Shown: positions 32,550 to 42,451 of the stretch, in pieces
How positions within the stretch are numbered: the stretch's first letter is position 1
How the letters are laid out: each line of letters starts with the position of its first letter
Source of the DNA: Skeletonema tropicum
Lineage: Eukaryota; Bacillariophyta; Thalassiosirophyceae; Thalassiosirales; Thalassiosiraceae
Direction of reading: 5' to 3'
NCBI GenBank assembly: GCA_037178625.1
Contig: CM074147.1
Location: 1,240,001 to 1,304,000, forward strand
DNA length: 64,000 nt
The notes under the pieces: generated by a model
Told to the model about the DNA's origin: nothing
The model's database searches: none
What the model saw: only the letters and a program-made list of their open reading frames with translations
Program-made: the position numbers and the translations under genes

Positions 32550-33022
32550 CTGTGTGTGGGGCTTTATATAGGTTATTTCTGTGATACGGTAAACTACGTA
32601 GCACTGGTATTTTGAACAAGAAAAGCATCTGTGAATGGCTGAGAAGACTCTTGAGTCGACTGAGAGCTACTTCTTTGTGAAGTAGATCTGCCACCTGTAC
32701 TGTACAATGAATATGAAATTTGGTCATCATTGAATGATGACGCTGTTATCGGGCCATTGTTGCTCTCATAAAGTGCTTGAATGGCAGCTAGTCCTGCTGA
32801 GCCCTTTGCCGTACAAACCGTTTTCCCGAATATTTTTGTGTAGTAGGTGCTTGGGTCTGGGCTTTTGTAGGATCCCCCGTAGTGATAGTTTCGTTGTTTC
32901 GATTTCCAGATTGAATCAGCTCGTTCTAGGATGTTTGATGGGGTTCTAGTGAATAGCAACATGGCTCTAGGTTGGAGGCGTTGAAGAAAAGACGCTGCTA
33001 TGTACTGGGCACCTGCATCCAC
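32550..33022 (-). other. Duplicated segment B with 142-codon ORF of unknown nature
   Basis: The minus-strand ORF 33022-32594 (motifs KTVCTAKGSAGLAAIQALYE, STGGRSTSQRSSSQSTQESS) shares its downstream half with 27652-28011. No recognised domain, no intron signals, and the start codon is uncertain. It may be the end of a lost repeat-family gene. Confidence 0.35.
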
Positions 33023-33737
33023 GAAAAGTATTATAAGAAGCTAAAGCAATTAGGTGGTGGATCTTTATCATTAAGCTTCGTCTTTGAGAATATTCGAGCG
33101 CATGTATTATACTAAACGGAAAGAATTTATCGTAAGTAATCAATCTTTACGAATCTTACATTCAGCTGACACTTTCCTTCAAATCAACCTTCAACTCATC
33201 CATTCAAATCTTCTCCACCATGATGTCAATTCTCCACTACGTAATACTAACATTATTTTGCTATGCAATAGTCGCCAATGGATTCATTACACCCATACAT
33301 TATTCTTCATCCATCAAATGCAATCATCGTCACTACTCCATCACATCAAGTGGGGATGACGGCAGGGCTGGCGAAGAAGACACCATCCTAACATCATTGC
33401 CATCCGACATCTCACATGATGTGCGCTCGGTTGCTGAAACTTTGTGGGGTAGTCCAGAGTCTCTCGGATCAGTATTGATGCCGCAAACAGATCACGCCAT
33501 CGTTTGTCATCCAGAACATCAAGGAGAAATGCCTTTGCCATCCTCCATACCAATCTCTCAACGATTCTCCTACTTTGAGCAACAAGCACAACAACAACAC
33601 GCAGCAGCAGATCCACGGGCACAACATAGCGTAGGACTCTTGTTATGGAATGGGTTCGCATTTACAGAAGAAGAACAAAAAACATCATCTAATATCGATC
33701 CAGAAGCATCGGCACGGTGGCATGCAGCAGCGGCAGT

Positions 33738-33997
33738 TGATGAAGACAGCACAAAAGAGGCAGTGAACTAACAAGTGAACTACGATATTATGGACTACAT
33801 TAGATGAGTGGTGAACCGCAGTTGGAGCTGGCGTAGGTGGTGGTGAAAGATCTCCAAGATCCCTGTTTCAACCACCACCTCGATCGATGTGCTGTCACGG
33901 GCTGGTGCGACTGTCGTTGCGACTGTCAGTGCGCTTTCTCTTAGGAATCCTCGGGAGAGGAGCGTGTCGGAGATAGCCATCTTCCAGGGTTCCAACA
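33738..33997 (-). repeat. Copia 3' LTR (260 bp)
   Basis: Direct repeat of 39898-40157 with no differences seen. The last ~100 bp of pol lie inside it. Confidence 0.93.
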
Positions 33998-36900
33998 CAC
34001 CCTCTAAGCGTGCTGGGCTTCTGTGCTCGTGGCAGCGTTATTGGTGAGATAGATTCGATGTGGAGCATCCATGGTCTGACTTCTCTATGGTGGGAGGCAT
34101 CGTGGTTCTTGGATGGATAGTCGGCGAGGTTCTCCTTGCCGGGGTGCCACCGAACATCGAACTGTTTCCGTTTGACCTGATCTGTGACCCAGAAATAGTT
34201 CTTTTCCATGGAGCGGGAGCGATGCTTTTTGACTGTGTCATTTGCGATGCCTGTAGCCGTGGCATTGTCACAATGGACTGGGGTGGGCGGCTGGGGATGC
34301 CCCAATTCTTCCAGGGTGAGACGTAGGACCTTGGCTTCTTTGCAGTTGTGGAATAGCCCCCCAAGTTCGGCTTCTGCTGCGGAGGCTACGACGCATTTCA
34401 GAATGTTACTGACGACATGGACGAAACCATTGATAATGATGGGTTTGTGATCTTTAGGGATGGATCCCAAGAAGTGGACGCCTGCTATGCGGCTGCGTGC
34501 CCTTGGTTCAGAGAGGTAGGATGCGTCACTATGGATGTTGAGAATCATGTCAGAAGCTCTGAATTGGATTTTGGCGTCTGGGTGGGTGGTCAGGTAATCC
34601 AGCAGTTGGTTGGCACGTTGTTCTGTACTTTCTGTTGGGTTGGCTTGCTCAGAAGCAAGTGATCCCAGTGCGACAAGGATGGTGTTGTCAACAGCTCGGC
34701 CGTAGTATAGGCCGGCCCCTACGATTTGTTGGATGCGGCGTTTTTGGGCAGGGTTGAGTGGAGCGGAGGTGTCCTCGTCGATAGGATCCTGGGCGGCAGT
34801 TCCGAATTTCCTCGGCGGTGCTGGGTGAGGGCTGTCCTGTGGCTTCTTGGGTTCCGGATGGTTGAAGTTGATTAGCATTTTCTTCACGTATCCCGGCATT
34901 GAAAGAGTCACAGTGCGTTTCTCATAGTCCCACTCAAGGGTTATTCCGCAGTACAATTTTCCTTCCCAGTCGGCTTTCACCTTGTAGTGCTCGGCGATGC
35001 AGTTGTACAAATGCTCGGCATCGGCTTTGTTGGTATATTTGATGCCAAAATCATCCACCACAAGGGTGAACGCAATTGGACGCGTTTCATGCCTCCATAG
35101 GCCAGGCGTGTGTTCGCATTCATAGTAGCCATGCGGAGCAAGACGTTCCTTCAACAACCTATTCGACAAGATTCCTGCTTGGGGCAAGCCCCAGATACTG
35201 CGTCTGATTTCTAAGTATACCTGGCCCTTATAGGCCATTTCGTTCAAGTTGTACTGCTGTTTTACATGTTCGGGGAATGTGCGGAGAGGTATTTTCATGT
35301 ATTCATACCTGTCTAGGGGGGTTCCGAGGTAGAAGCTGCTAATGTCAAAACAACAGTATCTTGCTCCTGGTGTACTCACAACGCTATTCCACATGATCTT
35401 TGTTGTCTGTAGATCGGCTGTCCGTGTTGTGAGCTCGCCAGGGTAGTTGATGAGGTTACCACCTGCTGTGATGCGGACACGGTTCGGGTCATCCTTCTGC
35501 TCGCGGTAGTCCGTCGCTATGCTGGCATATGTTACTACTCTGTCCGCTGGAATGTTCTTTATTTGGTCGTGGTCGAGGATGATGACTGTGTCTGTCCCTT
35601 TCTGGCCTGTTCTGTCGTCTCCTTGCGCTAGTCCTCCAAATTCTTTACCAAAGGCTGTTTCCCACGTTTCACGGAGTTCTTCACATTTGATGACTTCTGC
35701 ATACTTCCTCATCGCCTTCCCAGTGATGGGGTGAGTGACTGGGGCACAATAGTACATGATATCTTCGGTTGGAGCGTGCTCCAACTGGGTTGGTCGCCAC
35801 AGGTTCTTCGTATGAGTTTCCATCATGGTGGCGCCGCAATATGCCAAGAGGGCATCTTGGGAGATGATTCGATGTTGCTGCACCCTCGTGTGAGGAGGGG
35901 TGGATGGAATGGGTTGGATTTCTTCAAATGCTACTTGAGTGGGTTGTCGAGTACGCTGTGATCGCCGAGGTACTTGCTCCGGCAGTTGAGTTGTTGGCTT
36001 TGGAAGGGTGCCTGGGGTGTTGTTACGGGTGTGGCGTTGGTGGGTGCGTGGCTTGGAACGATGTATCCGCGGTGCTGTAGGATTGGTCGATGTTGTTATA
36101 GCTGGATTGTTTGGGCGGATCACTTGATTGCCACCCTCTATTTCGGCTAACTCTGGCGTGGTTGGGCCACCCTCTGAATTTGACTTCGCACCCTCTGTAG
36201 TTGGCTGTCGGAGGCGGATGATTTTTTGCAAGGCTTTGGCTATTGTGGAGAGGATGGCAAAGCGTTGACGTTTTGGTAAGGCTTCCGCAGTGGTAATCAA
36301 CTCGTCAGCAACCTCTGTGGCATGTTCGATGGGTGTAGGTGTATAATGTTGGCAATGTTGTGGGAAGAACTTGCAAGAGGCTGAAGTGCGGTATGCATTG
36401 GTATCAACGACGAAGAAACGGTAGTTGCGGTAGTGGTCCTTTGCAGGGCCCACATACCATGCGTCTGATCCTCTGGGGGCCCATGAGGCTCTTGATGATG
36501 GATGGTCGTACACTACAGCTCTCGTGCCTGGTGGGGCAAGGGGGGTACGGTTGAAATCGAAGGGTTCACCATGAAGATCTTCATATGCTGACTTGGATGG
36601 GTCTCGACGTGACGTTCGGAGGAGATTGAGGGTGATTTCTGCTTGTTCTGTGAGTTGATCCCATAGTTGGAGGGGGAATTCACTATCGGTACAACACAAA
36701 CCACTGATAAAGTGATTCTTGAAGGTTTGGATGGCTCTTTCAGCTGCATTGACACGGTGGTTGTGGGGCTCGACGAACTGCCACTGGCAGTCGTTTTCTG
36801 ACAGGAATTGCTTGATTTGAGATGCTGCTTGGTTGTCGGTAACGTTGAGTTTTGGTGAATATCCTCGATCTTTCAAGTATTGGAAGATTTCCTCAAATGC

Positions 36901-38250
36901 ACCGATGATGTCCTCACTCTTGGTACTCTTGATCGGGCGGGCTAAAATAGCATTCATGTCATGGATGTATGCGATAAGGTAGTATAGGTTGCCTTCTAAT
37001 GACCGGTGTGGAAGTGCGCCAGTGACATCAGTGTACATAGTTCCCTCAATTTTATCCGCTAAAGCTGCATAGCAAAACACATTCAGGCTCTTGTCATCTT
37101 GTTCTGGCTGCTCCATCTCCTCTCGTTCTTGCTGCTCCGTCTCTGCTGGGTCGGGAGGTATGATGGTAGGGGATGTAGTTGGTTGTTGCGGTTCAGGTGG
37201 GTTGGATGCACGGTCCTGTTCGAGCTGGTGTGCAACGATGCCTTGTAGACGACGACGGGACATGCCCGTTGTAGTATAACTCTTCGGAGCTTGGCCTATC
37301 CCTATTGAAGGCGAGGATAGGTTGTATTTGCTTGGCTTGGGTGGCTTCTTACGGGTGCTTCGGAGGCCTGCTCGGGGCTTCTTCATATGGCCCTTCGCTG
37401 TAGCTGGGGAGGCGGCTAAATGACGACGAACGTCTTTGGTACGTTGAATATGTGGAAAGCTTTTCAGTTGATTGTTTTCAATTGCACGGAGAAGGGTGGG
37501 GATTGGTGGGCTAAAAAGGCACTGATGGATGTATTTTAATTTTTGGGCTTGCTGTTTCGTTGGCATGGTGTAGGCATTATGTGCGGCAGCAGTGATTGGC
37601 TGGGCTGTAGGTGTGATGATATCAAATGATGGTTGCATCGGCTTCTTTGACAGAGGAAGGAGCCATAGCCCCGTCGCTGGGTGTCGCTTTCCAGTCAAGA
37701 CACATCGTCCGTGGTGCAACACGCGGACTTCGTGCATGGTGAATAAGACTTGACACCCGGCATCAACTATTCGCCTGATGGAGATTAGTGATGCTTTGGA
37801 GAATTCCGGCACAATGTGTCCATTCTTGTAGGCTGCTGGTGGAAGGGAGGGCAAATCAATGTCACACATGTGCGTAGATTTGCTGACGGTACCATCTGGT
37901 TGGGTGATTGAGATGGGGCTGGTTGTTGGCCGAATGTTGTTGACCTCGGCTTCGACGATGAAGAAGTGATCCGAAGCACCTGAGTCGGCAATGGCATAAT
38001 CGGATGGGACAAGTTTCTCTTTACTTTGTAGGCTGTTCGCCTGATGGATGTTGGATGGCCTTGTCACGGTGCGGTTGTCAGTTACGACGGTAATGTCATC
38101 GTCGTCTTCCCGTGGAGGCTGCACTTCAGCATGGAAACACTGCTGGATGTTGGAGGACGGTTGAACTATTTTTTGGGTGGCGTACAATGAGAGAGGCTTG
38201 ATGGCAATTTTAGTTTTAATCAAGTTACATCTATTCACTGCGCCACACCT
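33895..38250 (-). CDS. pol: Copia pol (protease, integrase, RT, RNase H)
   Basis: About 1,450 codons with no ATG at the 5' end, in frame with gag after one TGA. Aspartic protease DSG motif (YAIADSGASDHFF, residues ~81-93). Integrase with D, D, E residues in YTDVTGAL, NVTDNQAAS and NAAERAIQTFKN. Reverse transcriptase with CCFDISSFYLGTPLD and the catalytic VVDDFGIKY variant of YVDD. RNase H with NIHSDASY and HCDNATATGIAND. The order protease-integrase-RT-RNase H is diagnostic of Copia. The ORF runs into the 3' LTR and stops at 33895. All catalytic residues I can identify are present, so the element may be competent if the TGA is bypassed. Confidence 0.93.
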   Translation of the reverse strand, partial: RCGAVNRCNLIKTKIAIKPLSLYATQKIVQPSSNIQQCFHAEVQPPREDDDDITVVTDNRTVTRPSNIHQANSLQSKEKLVPSDYAIADSGASDHFFIVEAEVNNIRPTTSPISITQPDGTVSKSTHMCDIDLPSLPPAAYKNGHIVPEFSKASLISIRRIVDAGCQVLFTMHEVRVLHHGRCVLTGKRHPATGLWLLPLSKKPMQPSFDIITPTAQPITAAAHNAYTMPTKQQAQKLKYIHQCLFSPPIPTLLRAIENNQLKSFPHIQRTKDVRRHLAASPATAKGHMKKPRAGLRSTRKKPPKPSKYNLSSPSIGIGQAPKSYTTTGMSRRRLQGIVAHQLEQDRASNPPEPQQPTTSPTIIPPDPAETEQQEREEMEQPEQDDKSLNVFCYAALADKIEGTMYTDVTGALPHRSLEGNLYYLIAYIHDMNAILARPIKSTKSEDIIGAFEEIFQYLKDRGYSPKLNVTDNQAASQIKQFLSENDCQWQFVEPHNHRVNAAERAIQTFKNHFISGLCCTDSEFPLQLWDQLTEQAEITLNLLRTSRRDPSKSAYEDLHGEPFDFNRTPLAPPGTRAVVYDHPSSRASWAPRGSDAWYVGPAKDHYRNYRFFVVDTNAYRTSASCKFFPQHCQHYTPTPIEHATEVADELITTAEALPKRQRFAILSTIAKALQKIIRLRQPTTEGAKSNSEGGPTTPELAEIEGGNQVIRPNNPAITTSTNPTAPRIHRSKPRTHQRHTRNNTPGTLPKPTTQLPEQVPRRSQRTRQPTQVAFEEIQPIPSTPPHTRVQQHRIISQDALLAYCGATMMETHTKNLWRPTQLEHAPTEDIMYYCAPVTHPITGKAMRKYAEVIKCEELRETWETAFGKEFGGLAQGDDRTGQKGTDTVIILDHDQIKNIPADRVVTYASIATDYREQKDDPNRVRITAGGNLINYPGELTTRTADLQTTKIMWNSVVSTPGARYCCFDISSFYLGTPLDRYEYMKIPLRTFPEHVKQQYNLNEMAYKGQVYLEIRRSIWGLPQAGILSNRLLKERLAPHGYYECEHTPGLWRHETRPIAFTLVVDDFGIKYTNKADAEHLYNCIAEHYKVKADWEGKLYCGITLEWDYEKRTVTLSMPGYVKKMLINFNHPEPKKPQDSPHPAPPRKFGTAAQDPIDEDTSAPLNPAQKRRIQQIVGAGLYYGRAVDNTILVALGSLASEQANPTESTEQRANQLLDYLTTHPDAKIQFRASDMILNIHSDASYLSEPRARSRIAGVHFLGSIPKDHKPIIINGFVHVVSNILKCVVASAAEAELGGLFHNCKEAKVLRLTLEELGHPQPPTPVHCDNATATGIANDTVKKHRSRSMEKNYFWVTDQVKRKQFDVRWHPGKENLADYPSKNHDASHHREVRPWMLHIESISPITLPRAQKPSTLRGCVGTLEDGYLRHAPLPRIPKRKRTDSRNDSRTSP

Positions 38251-39810
38251 TCACATGGGAGGAAGTTGCGTCTTGTGAATCCCTTTGCGGCAAAATGGCC
38301 ATCCCATTCTTTCAAACTCAAGGTAGTTGGCACGGGAGAAATCGTTGCGGTGGTAAGGCTTTCTACTTTCGCATTGATGACTCTGGTGGTCCACGTCAAA
38401 ACCGCAGGAATGACAGGCCCACCAGTTGTTGAATCGCTTGACGGGATTTGGCTGGAAGCTCCGATTTCCACGTTGTTGACTGTGGCCGGTCGGGGGACGG
38501 TACTGCTGGATTGCTCCTGCAGCTGGAGGAGTGGATGGCGCTTGCTGTTGGCGCTGTCCTGAGCGAGTGGTGGAGCGACGGCGGCCTCCTCGACCTTGGT
38601 AGCCACCTCCTTGGTTGTAGCCTCCTCGACCTTGGTAGCCACCTCCTTGGTTGTAGGTGGATGGGGCAACATACTGAGGGGCTACATACGGTGGGGGAGC
38701 TCCACCAGTGGTGAATGGACTGGGAGCTGGAGGGGGGACATGGCGTTGTTGCCCTTGGGCCACTTGCGCAGTGAGCATGGCTATTTGCTGGGTGATTTGT
38801 TGGATGCTGTTGGCATTCGACTGAGTGGCATCGGAGATGGTAGACAAGTTATCATTTAGGCCGCTGATGTTGGAGTTGTAGGTTTGGCCAAAAGTACTGA
38901 AGGCGGTACCCAAATCTTCTACAGTTTCGACTAGGCTGACATTATCATCCTCTGCGTCCGTACCTACACCGAATCCTAAATTAGCATATCCATTACTCCC
39001 TGATGTCAAAGAGTTATTTGCACTATCCAAGAGACGTTCGTATTCAATGATGAAATGCTCCTTGGCACTTTGCCAGGTGTCGCGGTCTGCTTCATCCAGA
39101 TCCTTCCAACGTTGAATGGCGTCACTATAGACCTGATGTGGTTGAAGGCGGGTGACAAATTGATCGATGAGTTGCTCCGCAGTGTATCCAATTTCAGCAT
39201 CGACGGCGATTCGTTGACATTCCTCAAGACGGGAGATGAGCTCTTCAATGGGCTGGGTTGGATCGAAGGATGAAGTGAAGACGTTTTTGATGTCTTCCTT
39301 CTCTCTGAGAGAGAGTTTGTTGTAGCGCCGACGTAGGGTTTGAAGGATTTGGGCAACATTCCAAGACGATGGCCACGATGTTTGTGAATTTCCCATGGTG
39401 ATTCCAGGACGATATTGGCGGGGAATGATGCGCTCAAGGGCGGCACGGGCTGCCTGGTTCAGATTGGTGTAGGTTTCGAAACGGTCGACAAGGATGGAAT
39501 GATTGCGCTCAAGGTTGGCTTGTTCTGCTCTGGTGACTTGTGGAGGTAGCTGGAGGACGCCCGGATTGGTTGGTATGTTGAATGGGGCGGCATTATGTAG
39601 GAGATGTTCATTCGGAGTGACGATGGCACCGGCCCATCCGGTGTCGTTAGATTGCCAGCAAGGGATGGCTTTGTACTTTTCAACTAGGTAGTCTTTCAGC
39701 TCGACAACCCATTGTCGAGTAGGGCGCTTGTTGTGGAGGGATGGTAGGCTGGTGGTGATGTCATTGAAATGACTTGTGGCCTCCTCGAGGCTGAGTTTTC
39801 TTTCGGCCAT
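38251..39810 (-). CDS. gag: Copia gag
   Basis: Capsid/nucleocapsid polyprotein of about 519 residues, counted from the ATG of MAERKLSLEEATSHF; the open frame extends seven codons further upstream. A helical capsid part (residues ~50-260) is followed by a coiled region with NSIQQITQQIAMLTAQ, a Gly/Tyr/Gln-rich RNA-binding stretch with tandem GGYQGRGGYNQGG, and a zinc knuckle variant ACHSCGFDVDHQSHQC (CX2CX5HX2HXC) near the C-terminus. It ends at a single TGA (38253-38251); pol follows in the same frame 12 bases on. It packages element RNA into virus-like particles. Confidence 0.88.
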   Translation of the reverse strand: MAERKLSLEEATSHFNDITTSLPSLHNKRPTRQWVVELKDYLVEKYKAIPCWQSNDTGWAGAIVTPNEHLLHNAAPFNIPTNPGVLQLPPQVTRAEQANLERNHSILVDRFETYTNLNQAARAALERIIPRQYRPGITMGNSQTSWPSSWNVAQILQTLRRRYNKLSLREKEDIKNVFTSSFDPTQPIEELISRLEECQRIAVDAEIGYTAEQLIDQFVTRLQPHQVYSDAIQRWKDLDEADRDTWQSAKEHFIIEYERLLDSANNSLTSGSNGYANLGFGVGTDAEDDNVSLVETVEDLGTAFSTFGQTYNSNISGLNDNLSTISDATQSNANSIQQITQQIAMLTAQVAQGQQRHVPPPAPSPFTTGGAPPPYVAPQYVAPSTYNQGGGYQGRGGYNQGGGYQGRGGRRRSTTRSGQRQQQAPSTPPAAGAIQQYRPPTGHSQQRGNRSFQPNPVKRFNNWWACHSCGFDVDHQSHQCESRKPYHRNDFSRANYLEFERMGWPFCRKGIHKTQLPPM

Positions 39811-39897
39811 TTTTTCGATGGAAGGGAGCAACTCACGTGGGTGCTATGTCGCTGTGTCTAGCTGCGAGTAGTTTCTGTTTTGATAAATGCGTAGTTC

Positions 39898-40157
39898 TGA
39901 TGAAGACAGCACAAAAGAGGCAGTGAACTAACAAGTGAACTACGATATTATGGACTACATTAGATGAGTGGTGAACCGCAGTTGGAGCTGGCGTAGGTGG
40001 TGGTGAAAGATCTCCAAGATCCCTGTTTCAACCACCACCTCGATCGATGTGCTGTCACGGGCTGGTGCGACTGTCGTTGCGACTGTCAGTGCGCTTTCTC
40101 TTAGGAATCCTCGGGAGAGGAGCGTGTCGGAGATAGCCATCTTCCAGGGTTCCAACA
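39898..40157 (-). repeat. Copia 5' LTR (260 bp)
   Basis: Direct repeat of 33738-33997. Expected to carry the element's promoter on the minus strand. Confidence 0.93.
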
Positions 40158-40665
40158 GCAGTACAGGGAAATCTAGACGCACTAGCTGTACTTGGTGGAT
40201 GTCTACGAACCGGAACAGGTGTCGGCAAATGTAAGAATATTGCACTTGGATTGCGTTGTATTGAATACGCAGCGTCGGTGGGTAATCCGTCGGGAGTGAA
40301 TAAGAAGGGAGCCATGACCATGATGGAATCCAATGATGATTATATCGGTGCGATGAGGTTGTATAGAGAATGTTATCAGGATGATTCCAAGCGGACGAAT
40401 GCGCTGCTTTTGTTCAATTTGGGGTATTGTTTGAATTCATGGAGAGGGTGTTGATCATGATATAGAAGAAGGGGAGAAGCTTTGGAGAGATGCTGTTGCG
40501 TTGGCACCGGAGGAAGGATCGGAGGAGGCTGCTTGGTTCTTGTATCAGCAATATTCTGAAAGAGGAGATGATAATGATGATGATGTGGTGAAGGCAAGGC
40601 ATTACTTGGATATTGCAGCTGAGTTGGGTCTGGAAGATGCTGTGATGAAGAGACGAGAGCTATGA

Positions 40666-41199
40666 GACTATACATCGTCGAGAATAGGGAGTGAGCAATT
40701 GGACATGATGCTATGGCAATGCTGTATATTGTTATGTAACCACACCAACAGTTACAGAAGTTTCCAACCTACTGTGACACAAGTATTTGGTACTGCCATT
40801 GAATAGTAGACAATGGCCAGCTGGACAATGCTGACCATACTATCAGATGCATTACAACCCGTATGAATATCTCTTTGAAATATTGAGTTGCTACAGCGGT
40901 TCACCTCGTCAAAACAACGCCAACCCTCTTTATCTAACCTTGCACCTTTGACCTATTCTGAACGATGATGGTAATTGTCGTTTCGAAGAAAGGTTGTTTT
41001 CTTTTGTGGCGATAGAAGTCTCCCAAAGCGTCAAATGAAAAACAGTGCCTTCATAGTTTGATTTCAGATCTCTCGCGAACATAATTCTTAACCCTCCCCG
41101 GTGATGTCTTCATCTCTTCTTCTTCAACGTAATATATAAGGACTGTTACTGTCAATCAATTTTTCTCATTGTTGAACGATAGCTCAGGCTCTGCACAAG
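40666..41199. other. Intergenic; no gene seen apart from a TATA-like box near 41131
   Basis: No recognisable coding exon. AATATATAAG at 41131-41140 lies about 65 bp before a small ORF start. Confidence 0.35.
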
Positions 41200-41394
41200 A
41201 TGTGGGCTACAGAGCTGTTTATCCTTGCCCCAGTGATATTCGGACTCGGACAAAGCGCGGCGTTGGTGTTTTTGGGTTGGGTGGTTTTGGAACGTACATC
41301 TAGTACACATGGTGATGGTGCACCAGTCGAGCGTCGAGCATCGAGCAGCAGCGAAGTCACGGCGGTTTATGAGCCAAATCGATGTTATATCTAA
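41200..41394 (+). CDS. Possible small membrane protein (64 aa)
   Basis: Short ORF from ATG with one hydrophobic helix (LFILAPVIFGLGQSAALVFL) and a Ser-rich tail. An upstream TATA-like box at a plausible distance supports transcription. No family recognised; small ORFs of this length can occur by chance. Confidence 0.3.
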   Translation: MWATELFILAPVIFGLGQSAALVFLGWVVLERTSSTHGDGAPVERRASSSSEVTAVYEPNRCYI

Positions 41395-42338
41395 GTACAA
41401 TCATAGTCATAGATGTTGTCAATGATAAAGGCGGGGGTTATTGCTGTACAACGACTATGAACGTGCAGGGGAACTATCGCGGAGCACACTTGCGAGAGGC
41501 ATGTGCCCTGGCGAGAGAATGTCTTTCGTTTTTGATCACTTCTTCATATACTTAAGTACGTGTCTGCGGTGCTGATGCCAGATGCGCAAGTGCAGCATCG
41601 ATTGAAGAGGAGATCTTTCCAGAACATGTTGTGGACTACAATACTTAGCTGGCGGGCGGATGGAGGGCGCCCGAGAGCCTGATGGACCGCGCTGCGCTGC
41701 CGGCTCGTGCAACGCAAATCGACACAAGAGCCCAACGGGTTGCTCTCGGGAGCAAGATGTCACCGATCACCGAACGGTCACCGTCCACTTCCACGGATGA
41801 GTCAGAAGCTGAAGCCGCGTGTTGAAGAGTAAATCGAAGAAAGATATTATCTCTTCATGCCTGTGTTTGCGTTTCAAAAAGCTCCGGCAGATAAGTAGAG
41901 TCGTCATGTTGTGTTGGCTCGTCATTGGGTATTTGAAAATTTACAATACTTCAGTAGACCGATCCCCGCCACGCCAAATGATGAGTTAGGTTCGCAACAA
42001 GAGCGAGCGGGGAGATGATGAGGAATAAGCCTTCTTCATTCGTGATAGGTATGACGTGTTTTGGACAGAGAGACACGAAACTTCGTAAATTTGCGACAAC
42101 AAACTGGGACACAGGGTAGTCAGGGTTTCTCAATAATGTGTCTTTCTCGTATAGCAGTAGCGTTGGAAATCTACTTGTACTAATTCCAATTTTTTTCAGT
42201 GCTAAGCGGTAACATTTTGGATCTAAGCGGTATCATGTTGAAGCTCAGCGGTATCTGGAACTGTTGTGTCACATTGATGGACACAGGGGTGACAAGAGGA
42301 GTGCGGACTTGCCACTGAACTATATAGAGATACCTAGA
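41395..42338. other. Intergenic; short 21-bp tandem repeat
   Basis: No supported gene. At about 42202-42264 a 21-base unit of type CTAAGCGGTATCATGTTGAAG occurs three times with substitutions. Confidence 0.4.
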
Positions 42339-42451
42339 CTGCACTCCTCTTATTACCTGAAATGGGCAAGTTCAGATCCAGCTTGCCCCAGTAAACAGCT
42401 CCTGAATACCATCCTAAACTAATCACTTATTTAATATTAAAAAAAAAAAAA
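42339..42451 (+). mobile_element. SINE-like retroposon copy A with poly(A) tail
   Basis: About 100 bp (CTGCACTCCTCTTATTACCT ... CACTTATTTAATATT) ending in 13 A. It is near-identical to 51783-51895, which also ends in poly(A). Flanking duplication is not clear here. Confidence 0.65.

Larger units (their letters stand above)
33738..40157 (-). mobile_element. Complete Ty1/Copia (CoDi-like) LTR retrotransposon, 6.4 kb, TSD GCAGT
   Basis: LTRs of 260 bp at 33738-33997 and 39898-40157 read as identical. In element orientation (minus) they begin TGTTGGAACC and end CTTCATCA. The 5-bp duplication GCAGT lies outside (33733-33737 and 40158-40162). The interior encodes gag then pol in the Copia order protease, integrase, reverse transcriptase, RNase H. 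A short purine tract (AGAGGGTG) precedes the 3' LTR. Identical LTRs and near-complete coding sequence indicate very recent insertion. The gag zinc-knuckle variant and polyprotein style fit the diatom CoDi lineage. Confidence 0.95.
33220..40665 (+). pseudogene. Secreted Sel1-like repeat protein, split by a Copia retrotransposon
   Basis: The 5' part (33220-33737) starts at MMSILHYVILTLFCYAIVAN, a clear signal peptide, and encodes a region ending HAAAAV. The Copia element then intervenes. Coding resumes at 40163 in the same frame once the element and one copy of the GCAGT target are discounted (GNLDALAVLGGCLRTGTGVG, LGLRCIEYAASVGNP). These are Sel1/TPR-like repeats. An extra base in GGG at 40446-40448 causes a premature TGA (40452-40454); the next frame continues DHDIEEGEKLWRDA to a stop at 40663-40665. 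Sel1-repeat proteins usually scaffold complexes at the ER or cell surface. As sequenced this allele cannot make a normal product. Confidence 0.8.

Noticed and set aside
34038..38012. Several plus- and minus-strand ORFs inside the Copia interior
   Set aside because: All are shadows of the gag or pol frames.
41536..41763. Two overlapping minus-strand ORFs with Arg/Pro/Ser-rich products
   Set aside because: No start context, homology or splice support; composition looks random.
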